From Bacteroidales bacterium (GTDB taxonomy: Bacteria > Bacteroidota > Bacteroidia > Bacteroidales > UBA932), in assembly GCA_017626555.1 (NCBI GenBank), contig JAGAIM010000004.1, positions 1-64,000 of the forward strand: a stretch of DNA of 64,000 nucleotides. Reading direction: 5' to 3'. Of this stretch, positions 35,701-43,220 are shown piece by piece; the first letter of the stretch is position 1; each line of letters starts with the position of its first letter. Both the position numbers and the translations under genes were made by a program. Below the pieces are notes generated by a model. That model was not told the origin of the DNA, did not search any database, and worked only from the letters and a program-made list of their open reading frames with translations.

Positions 35701-35994
35701 GATTATCCTCGTTTCACAGTGACCGACCCTAACCAGAACTGGTCCAAGGCTTCAGACTTCTTCATCAAGGATGCAAGTTATTTCCGTCTCAAGAATGTAA
35801 CCCTCGGCTATACTCTTCCTGTAAAGTGGACAAGCAAGATCTTCGTAAAGAAGTTCCGCGTTTACGTGGCTTGTGAGAATGCCCTTACATTCACTAAGTA
35901 TGACGGTTTCGATCCTGAAATCGCTGACTACGTTGACAGAGGTATCTATCCTCAGGCTCGTACAGTTCAGTTCGGTGCAAACATTACTTTCTAA
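32785..35994 (+). CDS. SusC/RagA family TonB-dependent outer-membrane receptor
   Basis: The 1069-residue precursor has a signal (ends AFAQ, residue 25), a CarboxypepD-regulatory-like domain (26-105, GTVKDSAGEPVIGAAVMVEG), a TonB box/plug (LLDEVVMIGYGVQKK at about 107) with QIRIRGIGTINDANPLYVVDG near 170, and a 22-strand barrel ending in an aromatic-terminated strand (VQFGANITF). It imports oligosaccharides bound by the SusD partner. A run of eight G at 33046-33053 (codons about 88-90) could be slippage-prone. First gene of the polysaccharide locus. Confidence 0.97.
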   Translation: MKHLTYRIALIFAIMGLSCANAFAQQVKGTVKDSAGEPVIGAAVMVEGTSIGTTVDLDGNFVLYEDLSSDAVLVVTSIGYKTVRVPVGGGTVNVILEEDSELLDEVVMIGYGVQKKAVVSAAISTVGDEMLDKVAAVRVDDALKGLTPGVNVTSTSGQPGAGSQIRIRGIGTINDANPLYVVDGMAINGGIDYLAPSDIERIDILKDAASCAVYGTRGANGVILVTTKKGSKDKVSVTYDFQYGMSSPWRQREVLNATEYAVMMNEAAINDGNAPVYADPYSFGEGTDWQKELFNWNAPQQTHQLTISGTSGKNQYFVSAGYYSQEGIVGGDFDRSNYERFTVRVNDSYSVFDATQERTWLNRMNLNINASYSRTFTRGISTNSEFGSPLGSAASLSPLLNVYVDPADEQAVIDRYYYNDAAHAIDEATGELLNPNWSDFNLIRDPKNGRLFTVPGTEFQEMVNPLADLSLPGTRNNYDRLVGGAELEFQLYDGLIFRSSVNVDFSVGGSDGWTPNYYLSSTRHQGYSSVWGSMNRGLIWQVENTLTYTKTFAEKHNLTVMAGQSASAEQGRNINASRMYLTEEDPNKANMGFATSQREDNDGGGSLYADYRLSSLFARASYDYDNRYMVQATVRRDGSSRFGPGRRFAIFPSASAAWNIKNEPFMQDVAPWLSNLKLRASWGINGNDRLGNFMFAAQTAAGNNYVFGSGALGNETIINGVKTTVTPNELLEWERSNQTDVGLDLGFFGNALQFTADYFFKRTDGMLIEMPVPTYLGESKPWGNVGSMSNTGVELDLSYRYSIGDFNFSVGANATYIKTLLINAGNESGILDRGSVHQMGTIIRGENGQPFPYFFGYKTDGVFQNWGEVYAYTNAEGNLIQPDAQPGDFRYQDLNGDGSITAEGDRTNLGKCVPSWTYGINASIDWKGIDFSMVWQGVAGNKIFDATRRTDIPTMNQPKYVLNRWTGEGTTNDYPRFTVTDPNQNWSKASDFFIKDASYFRLKNVTLGYTLPVKWTSKIFVKKFRVYVACENALTFTKYDGFDPEIADYVDRGIYPQARTVQFGANITF

Positions 35995-36015
35995 TCACCA
36001 GTAAAGAGATTTAAG

Positions 36016-37548
36016 ATGAAAAAGATATATTACATTATAGCAGCAGCGCTGCTCTCAATGACTCTCAACTCTTGTGGTGAGGACTGGCTTAACGTACAAT
36101 CTCACGATAAGATATATATTGACGAGTATTACAACTCTGAAGCACGTATCAAGGAGGCTCTTGTGGCTGCATACGACCCTCTTCAGTGGTTTGACTGGGG
36201 AATGGGAATGTACAATCCGATTCCTATGATCTATGAAGTGATGGCTGATGACGTCTATCCGGGCGGATCAGGTGTTTCCGACAACCGTCACTATCATCTG
36301 ATGTTCGACTATTCCGTTGATTCTCAGAATACTCCTGCTTCCGTATGGACAATCGCATATTCCGGAGTCAACCGTGCGAACTGTGTTCACAAATATATGG
36401 ATGGTGTCAAGAACATTTCCGATGCTTCCAAGGCAGAAATGCTTGCTGAAGCCACTGTTCTCCGCACTTGGTACTACACACAGATGTGGAAACTTTGGGG
36501 AAATATTCCTTACTATGAGGCAAACCTTGACTTCCCATACGAGTGTCCTCAGTTCAAGGCAGACGAGGTTTACCAGTCTATGGTTGCATCTCTTGAAGCC
36601 GCAATCGATTCAAAGGCTCTTCCTATGAAGCGTACCGCAGAACTTGGCCGAATCACTCAGGCTGCTGCAATGATGCTTTATGCTGAGATCGTTATGTATC
36701 AGAACGACAAGGAGAGAATGCAGAAGGCTCTTGACTATATGGAAGAGATCATAACCAGCGGACAGTATGCTCTCGTATCATCAGCAGACCTCGCAAATAT
36801 GTGGGAGCCTGCAGGCGAGTGGAGTTCGGAGACAATCCTTGACATCAACTTCTTCAGCCAGGGCGCTTATCGCTCCTGGGGCAGCCCTCTCGCGGCCGGC
36901 GGTACAGTTCTCCCTACACTTATGGGTATGAACAGTATGGCAGGCAGCGCGAAGTACGGCAACGAGGGTTGGGGATTCTTCCCTCTCACCACTTCCGCTC
37001 CTAAGGCATTCGAAGAAGGCGACCTCCGCAAGGCTGTTACAATCTATGAGCCTGCTTCAGAAGGTGCTACATACACCGCACGTTACCAGGATACCGGATT
37101 CTACAATGCGAAGTATCTTCCTCGTCTTGACGGTAATGCAGGCCAGATCGCTGACGCTACTTTGAACTATGGTACAAACATCCGTCTGTATCGCTACGCC
37201 GAGACTCTCCTCAATGCAGCCGAACTCATCGCTGTTCACGGCTGCTCAGGAAAGGGCTCTGCAGACGCATACCTCAATGAGGTTCGTACAAGAGCAGGCC
37301 TTGGCAATGTGGGTGCAAGCCTTGAGACAATTCTTCAGGAGCGCCACGTAGAATTGATGGGTGAAGGAAAACGCTATTGGGATCTTGTCCGTCTCGGACA
37401 GGCAACCACAGTGCTTACACCTGCAAACGATGAAGGCGGCTACCGTACAAAGGCTTGGACAGAAAGCAAGAAGTACCTGCCGTTCCCTCAGTCAGAGATG
37501 GATGCTACTGCAAGTACTCAGTACCCGCTTACCCAGAACAACTATTAA
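36016..37548 (+). CDS. SusD/RagB family glycan-binding lipoprotein
   Basis: A 510-residue surface lipoprotein (Cys20 in LNSCGEDWL) built of TPR helices plus a SusD-specific region. Family features: DWLNVQSHDKIYIDEYY at the N-terminus, the helix ATVLRTWYYTQMWKLWGNIPY near 157, and the C-terminal LRLYRYAETLLNAAELI, ERHVELMGEGKRYWDLVRLG. It forms the lid of the SusC transporter. It starts 21 bases after susC. Ligand specificity is inferred only from the downstream enzymes. Confidence 0.96.
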   Translation: MKKIYYIIAAALLSMTLNSCGEDWLNVQSHDKIYIDEYYNSEARIKEALVAAYDPLQWFDWGMGMYNPIPMIYEVMADDVYPGGSGVSDNRHYHLMFDYSVDSQNTPASVWTIAYSGVNRANCVHKYMDGVKNISDASKAEMLAEATVLRTWYYTQMWKLWGNIPYYEANLDFPYECPQFKADEVYQSMVASLEAAIDSKALPMKRTAELGRITQAAAMMLYAEIVMYQNDKERMQKALDYMEEIITSGQYALVSSADLANMWEPAGEWSSETILDINFFSQGAYRSWGSPLAAGGTVLPTLMGMNSMAGSAKYGNEGWGFFPLTTSAPKAFEEGDLRKAVTIYEPASEGATYTARYQDTGFYNAKYLPRLDGNAGQIADATLNYGTNIRLYRYAETLLNAAELIAVHGCSGKGSADAYLNEVRTRAGLGNVGASLETILQERHVELMGEGKRYWDLVRLGQATTVLTPANDEGGYRTKAWTESKKYLPFPQSEMDATASTQYPLTQNNY

Positions 37549-37567
37549 TCGTTAATTCTGAAAGATT

Positions 37568-40495
37568 ATGAAGATTTTTAAATATATGGCGTTGGCTCTG
37601 GCTGCTGTATTGTCTGTAGGCTGTATGCAGGAGCAGTTCGAACTGGATCCTAACAAGGTTCCTTCCGCTTCTGACCTTCAGGTAAAGATAGATGTTGACC
37701 AGGCGACCAACTATGTGACATTCTCTATTGAAAATCAGGGAATGGTGCCTATGTGGCTTTTCGGAGAAGAAAAGATCGACGGAAAGGCTAACAAGAAATA
37801 TGCTTACACCGGAAACGGTATCCAACTTCGTCTGCGTGATGCCGGTACTCACTCTGTAGAGGTAAAGGCATACAATGCTCACGGCGTGTCTGTGGGATCC
37901 AAGACTGTTGAATTCACACTCGAAAACACTTATCGTGATCCGTTCGATCCATCAAAGTATATAACATTCTTTGCTGGAAGTGATAAGAAGGTATGGGAGT
38001 GGAACTCCACAGTGAAGGGACATATGGGTTGCGGTGAGCCGGGTACTGACGGTACTAACTGGTGGTCAGCAGGCCCTGACGAGAAGAAGGACTGTGGTCT
38101 TTATGACGACAGACTTACCTTCTCTGCCGATATGAAATATACCTACAACCCTGGTGAAGGCGGTACTGTATATGTAAATAAGGATTCAGGCTACGGTACA
38201 GAGCACAATCCTAATGACGGCAATGACTATCAGGTTCCTATCGAGGGCTTCACTACCACATATTCATTCGAGAATGCCTGGAATGATGCTGGTATCGAGG
38301 AAATTTATCTCGTACTTCCAGAAAATACCAATCTTTCATACATTCCTAACCCTGATGCAATGGCTGAGCCACGCTACAAACTCCTTGAGGGAACAAACAC
38401 CAAGAAGATAGCCCTTGTACACGACAACGGTGCAATCTCCTGGAAGTATGAGTTCATCGTTGAGGGCAGTGCCAAGCCTGAGGATCCTAAGCCACAGCCA
38501 GGTGAGGTAGTATTCGATCCTAACTCAGACCGTAACCTCTGGAAGAACGCCGTTATGGACGTTTCATTCTGGTTCGCAAACAACGATTGGGGTCAGATCG
38601 ACAACCCTGCATACACAGCGGAAGGCAACAAGCATACAATCGTCATCCCTGAGGGCATCGGTACTCAGCGTTGGCAGGGTCAGATGGTATTCAACAATAC
38701 CGGTATCGTGACATCGGCTGACAAAAAGTATGACTTCCAGCTTGTACTCAACTCTACCGCAGACCACGGCGGAATCACCATCAAACTCACTCAGCAGGAT
38801 AATGACAATGTATTTTTCTTCGAGGATGCACACGCTGTGACAGCATACGAAGAGTTCAAGTATCAGGTGAAGGGCATCCAGGGTGTTGACCTTTCAAACG
38901 CTAAGCTTGTTCTCGACTTCGGTGGTGCGACTCCGGGCTCTACTGTAGAGATCAAGGATATCGTTCTTCAGGAGCATATCGAAGGCGGTTCAGGTCCTGC
39001 ACCGTTCGATCCATCATCTCCAGACAACCTCTGGAACAATGCTGTGACTACAGACCACCACTTCTACTTCGCAAACAACGACTGGGGTGCTATCGAGAAT
39101 GCGACAGTGACTTCAGACGGTGGTACTCATACATTCGTACTTCCTGAGGGTCTCGGTACCCAGCAGTGGCAGGGTCAGTTCTTCTTCCAGAACACAGGCC
39201 TCAAGTCAGAGGCAGCGAAGACTTACGACTTCCACCTCGTGCTCAACTCTACAGCAGATCACCCAGGCGTTACCGTGAAGCTTTGCGCTCAGACTGATGA
39301 CGGCGCAATCATCACAGACGGCCGCTATGCTCTTACAGCATACGAGGACTTCGTTCTTGATGTATATGCTGCTCCTGGTATCGACTGCGATAACCTCAAA
39401 CTCGTATTCGACTTCGGTGGCGGACAGGGCGGTTCTACAGTAGTTGTGAAGGATATCGTATTCCGTGAGGCTAAGACAATCGGTGGCGGTTCTTCAGAGC
39501 CGACATTCGATCCTAACGATGCAAGCAATATGTGGCTTACAGCCAACACAACCGAAATGACATATTACTATGCACCTGGCTGGTCTCAGATTGATAATCC
39601 TGGCTTCGAAGCCGACGGCAATAATTACACTGTAACTCTGCCTGAGGCCACTACAGACCAGTGGCAGGCACAAGTATGCTTCGCAAACACAGGTATGGCT
39701 GCTACACCTGACAAGACATACGATTTCTATCTTGTGATGAATTCTTCTCACGATCATCCTGGTGTAACTGTGAAACTTACCCAGAATGACAATGATAATG
39801 TATTCTTCTTCGCTGACAAGCATCAACTTACAGCATACGAGGATTATGTTTACAAGGTAGTTGCTATGCCTGGTATCGATGCAAGCAACCTCAAACTTGT
39901 TTTCGACTTCGGAGGAAATGCAGCAGGAACTGAGGTGAATATCAAAGACATCATCTTCCGTGAGAGCCAGGGTGCTGCAGCACCGGAGCCAGAACCAGAG
40001 GTACCGGGTGCACTTGATCCGAATTCAGATGCAAACCTTTGGAAGACAGCGAATACAGCAGATGTCTCTTATTGGTTCGCAGACAATAACTGGACTCAGA
40101 TTGCAAATCCTGAAATGACAGCAGGCAATAATGAATATACTCTCATTATGCCTGACGGAATCGGTGCGTCACAGTGGCAGGGACAGTTTATCTTCAATAA
40201 GACAGGCATCAAGATCTCTACTGACAAGACATACGATTTCCAGGTGACATTGTATTCGGAGGCAGATCATCCTCACGTAACTGTTAAGCCTTGCTATGAG
40301 CAGGCTCCTTCAAATGACGTGAACGAACTCTTCTACAAACCGGATATCGTTCTCTCAGCTTATGAGGAGTATGTATATACCGTAACAGGCCTTCCTGGAA
40401 CGGATATTCCTGATATGAAGCTCGTATTCGACTTTGGAGGAGCAGTTGCTGGTTCAAAGGTGATCATAAGCGGTATTACTATTATCGAGCATTAA
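37568..40495 (+). CDS. Surface glycan-binding lipoprotein with four tandem modules
   Basis: A 975-residue lipoprotein (Cys19 in SVGCMQEQ). An Ig/PKD-like domain (about 35-120) is followed by a segment (125-305) with KVWEWNSTVKGHMGCGEPG, typical of the SGBP-B proteins of Bacteroides glycan loci. Then come four modules of about 155-168 residues starting near 315, 479, 646 and 815. Each opens DPNS..NLW, has a TDQWQ/TQRWQGQ motif and ends LVFDFGG plus a hydrophobic strand, the look of a CBM4/CBM9-like beta-sandwich. Repeated Trp and Tyr suggest glycan stacking. It lies in the SusE/F-like position after SusD, so glycan capture at the cell surface is the likely role. Confidence 0.85.
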   Translation: MKIFKYMALALAAVLSVGCMQEQFELDPNKVPSASDLQVKIDVDQATNYVTFSIENQGMVPMWLFGEEKIDGKANKKYAYTGNGIQLRLRDAGTHSVEVKAYNAHGVSVGSKTVEFTLENTYRDPFDPSKYITFFAGSDKKVWEWNSTVKGHMGCGEPGTDGTNWWSAGPDEKKDCGLYDDRLTFSADMKYTYNPGEGGTVYVNKDSGYGTEHNPNDGNDYQVPIEGFTTTYSFENAWNDAGIEEIYLVLPENTNLSYIPNPDAMAEPRYKLLEGTNTKKIALVHDNGAISWKYEFIVEGSAKPEDPKPQPGEVVFDPNSDRNLWKNAVMDVSFWFANNDWGQIDNPAYTAEGNKHTIVIPEGIGTQRWQGQMVFNNTGIVTSADKKYDFQLVLNSTADHGGITIKLTQQDNDNVFFFEDAHAVTAYEEFKYQVKGIQGVDLSNAKLVLDFGGATPGSTVEIKDIVLQEHIEGGSGPAPFDPSSPDNLWNNAVTTDHHFYFANNDWGAIENATVTSDGGTHTFVLPEGLGTQQWQGQFFFQNTGLKSEAAKTYDFHLVLNSTADHPGVTVKLCAQTDDGAIITDGRYALTAYEDFVLDVYAAPGIDCDNLKLVFDFGGGQGGSTVVVKDIVFREAKTIGGGSSEPTFDPNDASNMWLTANTTEMTYYYAPGWSQIDNPGFEADGNNYTVTLPEATTDQWQAQVCFANTGMAATPDKTYDFYLVMNSSHDHPGVTVKLTQNDNDNVFFFADKHQLTAYEDYVYKVVAMPGIDASNLKLVFDFGGNAAGTEVNIKDIIFRESQGAAAPEPEPEVPGALDPNSDANLWKTANTADVSYWFADNNWTQIANPEMTAGNNEYTLIMPDGIGASQWQGQFIFNKTGIKISTDKTYDFQVTLYSEADHPHVTVKPCYEQAPSNDVNELFYKPDIVLSAYEEYVYTVTGLPGTDIPDMKLVFDFGGAVAGSKVIISGITIIEH

Positions 40496-40509
40496 AAGTA
40501 TTCTTAAAG

Positions 40510-40551
40510 GCAGGGGACAAAAGTCCGTATTGGGCTTTGCCCCTGCTTTTT
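40510..40551 (+). terminator. Hairpin with T-run after the glycan-binding protein gene
   Basis: GCAGGGG (40510-40516) pairs with CCCCTGC (40540-40546) followed by five T; a nested GGAC/GTCC pair sits in the loop. Placed between the surface-binding genes and the hydrolase genes, it may terminate part of the transcripts and so lower enzyme levels relative to SusCD. Confidence 0.8.
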
Positions 40552-40565
40552 AATATTTCGTCTCT

Positions 40566-40600
40566 GTCATTTCGACTGAGCGAAGCGAATGGAGAAATCT
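40566..40600. repeat. Palindromic intergenic repeat, copy 1
   Basis: GTCATTTCGACTGAGCGAAG followed by CGAATGGAGAAATCT. The same family occurs inverted at 50545-50580 and 51351-51384. Similar TTTCGA...GAAATC elements are common in Bacteroidota intergenic DNA. Confidence 0.65.
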
Positions 40601-40605
40601 AAAAA

Positions 40606-42057
40606 ATGAGATTCAAGACTATATTACTGATAGCTGCCCTTGCCGGCCTGACATCCGCTTGTGGCGAAAAGGAGCCTCAGGGAGGGAATGCGCCGGAGAT
40701 TAAATTGCAGGTAAGCCCGAACGAGATATCTGTATCTTCTGTGGCACAGGAAATAGTGCTGACAGTAAATGCAGAAACTGACTGGGGAGTTACTCCTGTG
40801 GACTCCTGGGTCAAGACCTCTCCGACCGGAGGAATCAAAGGGGAGACTTCTGTCAAAGTCACTGTCGAAGAGAACAAGACCGGTGACGAAAGGGAAACCA
40901 ATCTCCTTTTCAGATCGGGGACGCAGAAGGTGGAGATCCCGGTAAGACAGCATTATAAAGTCGAGAGTGTGACAGTAGAGAACAAGGCTCTGCTGGATGC
41001 CCTGCTCAAGAATCTCGATAAAGACGGAGACAATGTCCTCAGCACCAAGGAGATAGAAGGAGTTACGGAACTGGATCTTTCCAACGCCGGCCTGACCGAT
41101 ATTTCCAGACTTGAAGAACTGTTCCCGGATCTCGTATCCCTGAATGTCTCCGGAAACAATCTGAAGACCATTGACATCCAGTTGCTTACTAAACTTAAAC
41201 AATTGAATGCAACCGGCAATCCGTCTCTGACGACTATATATGTGTGGTCGGATTTTGTCGTACCGGAAGGCTTTGTGGTGCCGGAAGGTGTTCAATATGT
41301 AGAGCCGGATATATATACCCCGGCCGGATACCAACTCGTATGGAGGGACGAGTTCAATGACCCTTCTCTTATTATGCCTGACGCCAAGGAATGGTGGTAT
41401 GAGACAGCCGAACCTGGTTGGGTAAATAATGAATTACAGACTTACGTTGCCGGACGTACCGGCGATATAATCACTGCCGATGTGAGTGATGGCACTTTGA
41501 AGATCCGTGCAATAAAGAGCGGAAACAGGGTGTATTCGGCGAGAGTCAATACCAGGAAGAACTGGACCTACGGCTACTTCGAGGCACGTTTGAAACTGCC
41601 CGAAGGAAAGGGAACCTGGCCTGCATTCTGGATGATGCCGTCGGTATGGTCAGGATGGCCGGAGGGAGGTGAGATCGATATTATGGAGCACGTAGGATGT
41701 GTGCCTACAGAGGTGTCATCTTCGATTCATTGCAAGGCGTATTATCACGCTATAGGCACTCAGAAGACAGCAGCACGCAAGATTCCTGGGGTAATGGATG
41801 AGTTCCACACATACGCCCTTGAGTGGACTCCTGAATATATAAAGACATACGTTGACGGAAAACAACTCTTCTACTACAATCCGGAGGACTATTCACAGGG
41901 ACGTAATGCCAACACCTGGCCGTTCAACAAGCCTTTCGAACTTAAACTCAATCTTGCCTGGGGTGGCGATTGGGGAGGAATGTATGGCGTGGATGAGTCC
42001 TGTCTCCCTGCAACATACGAAATCGACTATGTACGCGTGTTCCAGAAACCAGAATAA
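40606..42057 (+). CDS. BACON-LRR-GH16 endo-beta-glucanase lipoprotein
   Basis: A 483-residue lipoprotein (Cys19). A BACON domain (about 35-115, with SPTGGIKGET) is followed by a short EF-hand-like loop DKDGDN and a leucine-rich stretch (125-212), then a GH16 catalytic domain from about 240. The active site GGEIDIMEH places nucleophile Glu356, Asp358 and acid/base Glu361. GH16 enzymes of this type cleave beta-1,3 or mixed beta-1,3/1,4-glucans (laminarinase/lichenase). BACON domains usually act as spacers on the cell surface. Probable outer-membrane endoglucanase that starts polymer breakdown. Confidence 0.93.
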   Translation: MRFKTILLIAALAGLTSACGEKEPQGGNAPEIKLQVSPNEISVSSVAQEIVLTVNAETDWGVTPVDSWVKTSPTGGIKGETSVKVTVEENKTGDERETNLLFRSGTQKVEIPVRQHYKVESVTVENKALLDALLKNLDKDGDNVLSTKEIEGVTELDLSNAGLTDISRLEELFPDLVSLNVSGNNLKTIDIQLLTKLKQLNATGNPSLTTIYVWSDFVVPEGFVVPEGVQYVEPDIYTPAGYQLVWRDEFNDPSLIMPDAKEWWYETAEPGWVNNELQTYVAGRTGDIITADVSDGTLKIRAIKSGNRVYSARVNTRKNWTYGYFEARLKLPEGKGTWPAFWMMPSVWSGWPEGGEIDIMEHVGCVPTEVSSSIHCKAYYHAIGTQKTAARKIPGVMDEFHTYALEWTPEYIKTYVDGKQLFYYNPEDYSQGRNANTWPFNKPFELKLNLAWGGDWGGMYGVDESCLPATYEIDYVRVFQKPE

Positions 42058-42061
42058 AGTT

Positions 42062-43207
42062 ATGAATATGATAACAAGAATATTGGCAATTGCCCTTATG
42101 GCAGTTTCCTGCACATCCGAGCCGGCTGATGAGAAGCCTGCAGGCGGCACTGTCCAGGTCTCTCAGACAGAGATTACAGTTGATTTTGAAGAACAGGAGA
42201 CCTATCTTACCGTTACCGCAGATGCTGACTGGGGCACATCTGTGGCTGATCCTGACTGGTGCTCCGTTTCTCCTACAGGCGGCATAAAAGGCGAGACCAA
42301 AGTCAAGATTTCAGTAAAGAAGAATCTTCTGACAGAAAACCGTACTAATACGATAACATTCAGGACTGCTTCTTCAAAAACTGAAGTTGACCTCGTCCAG
42401 AAAACAAGTTCTACAGGCGAGGCTATGTTTGTTCCTGAAGGATATGAGTTGTTCTGGAGCGATGAATTCGAGGGGAACAAACTTGATGAGGCCAACTGGA
42501 CCTGCGAGACCGGACGCGGAAGCAACGGCTGGGGCAATGCAGAACTTCAGTATTATACAGACCGCCCTGAGAATGTCGATGTCCGTGACGGAAAACTCGT
42601 CATTACGGCGCGCAAGGAGAATTATCAAGGTGCTTCTGCAACATCGGCCCGTCTTATCACTCTTGGGAAGGTGTATTTCAAGTATGGATATGTCACGGCA
42701 TCCATCAAACTGCCTAAGACAGCCAACGGCCTCTGGCCTGCATTCTGGATGATGGGCAACGACTTCAAGTCGAAGGGCTGGCCTAATTGCGGCGAGACCG
42801 ACATCCTTGAGATGGGACACGCAAACGGAATAAAGAAAGGTGCGCAGGAGAAGTTCCTTAACGGAGCCTGCCATTGGGGCGCCCCGGGGCATCAATATTA
42901 TTCGTACGACTTCACCAATTCTTACTCTGTCCAGGACGGACAGTTCCACACATTCACCTGCATCTGGGACGAGAATCAGATTGCAATGTATATAGACCTT
43001 GACACCAAGCCTGATGCCAAACCTTATTTCAAGATGGCTCTCAAGGACTTCGGTGACAATGAGTTCCGTAAGGACAACTTCATTCTTCTTAACCTTGCTG
43101 TCGGTGGCAACTTCCCGGGAATATGGGATATAAATCAGGTTACCGCTCTGGCTGAAGGTCCTGCAGAAATGGAAATTGATTATGTGCGTGTATTCCAAAA
43201 GAAATAA
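42062..43207 (+). CDS. BACON-GH16 endo-beta-glucanase lipoprotein
   Basis: A 381-residue lipoprotein (Cys17 in LMAVSCTSEP) with a BACON domain (about 30-115, again SPTGGIKGET) and a GH16 domain from 125. The catalytic motif CGETDILEM gives Glu245, Asp247 and Glu250. The start at 42062, 4 bases after the first GH16 gene, is fixed by the signal sequence; a longer in-frame extension overlaps the previous gene and is not plausible. The two GH16 enzymes differ in length and in the absence of the LRR part here, so they may cut different linkages or polymer sizes. Confidence 0.93.
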   Translation: MNMITRILAIALMAVSCTSEPADEKPAGGTVQVSQTEITVDFEEQETYLTVTADADWGTSVADPDWCSVSPTGGIKGETKVKISVKKNLLTENRTNTITFRTASSKTEVDLVQKTSSTGEAMFVPEGYELFWSDEFEGNKLDEANWTCETGRGSNGWGNAELQYYTDRPENVDVRDGKLVITARKENYQGASATSARLITLGKVYFKYGYVTASIKLPKTANGLWPAFWMMGNDFKSKGWPNCGETDILEMGHANGIKKGAQEKFLNGACHWGAPGHQYYSYDFTNSYSVQDGQFHTFTCIWDENQIAMYIDLDTKPDAKPYFKMALKDFGDNEFRKDNFILLNLAVGGNFPGIWDINQVTALAEGPAEMEIDYVRVFQKK

Positions 43208-43220
43208 ATTACCCATCAAT

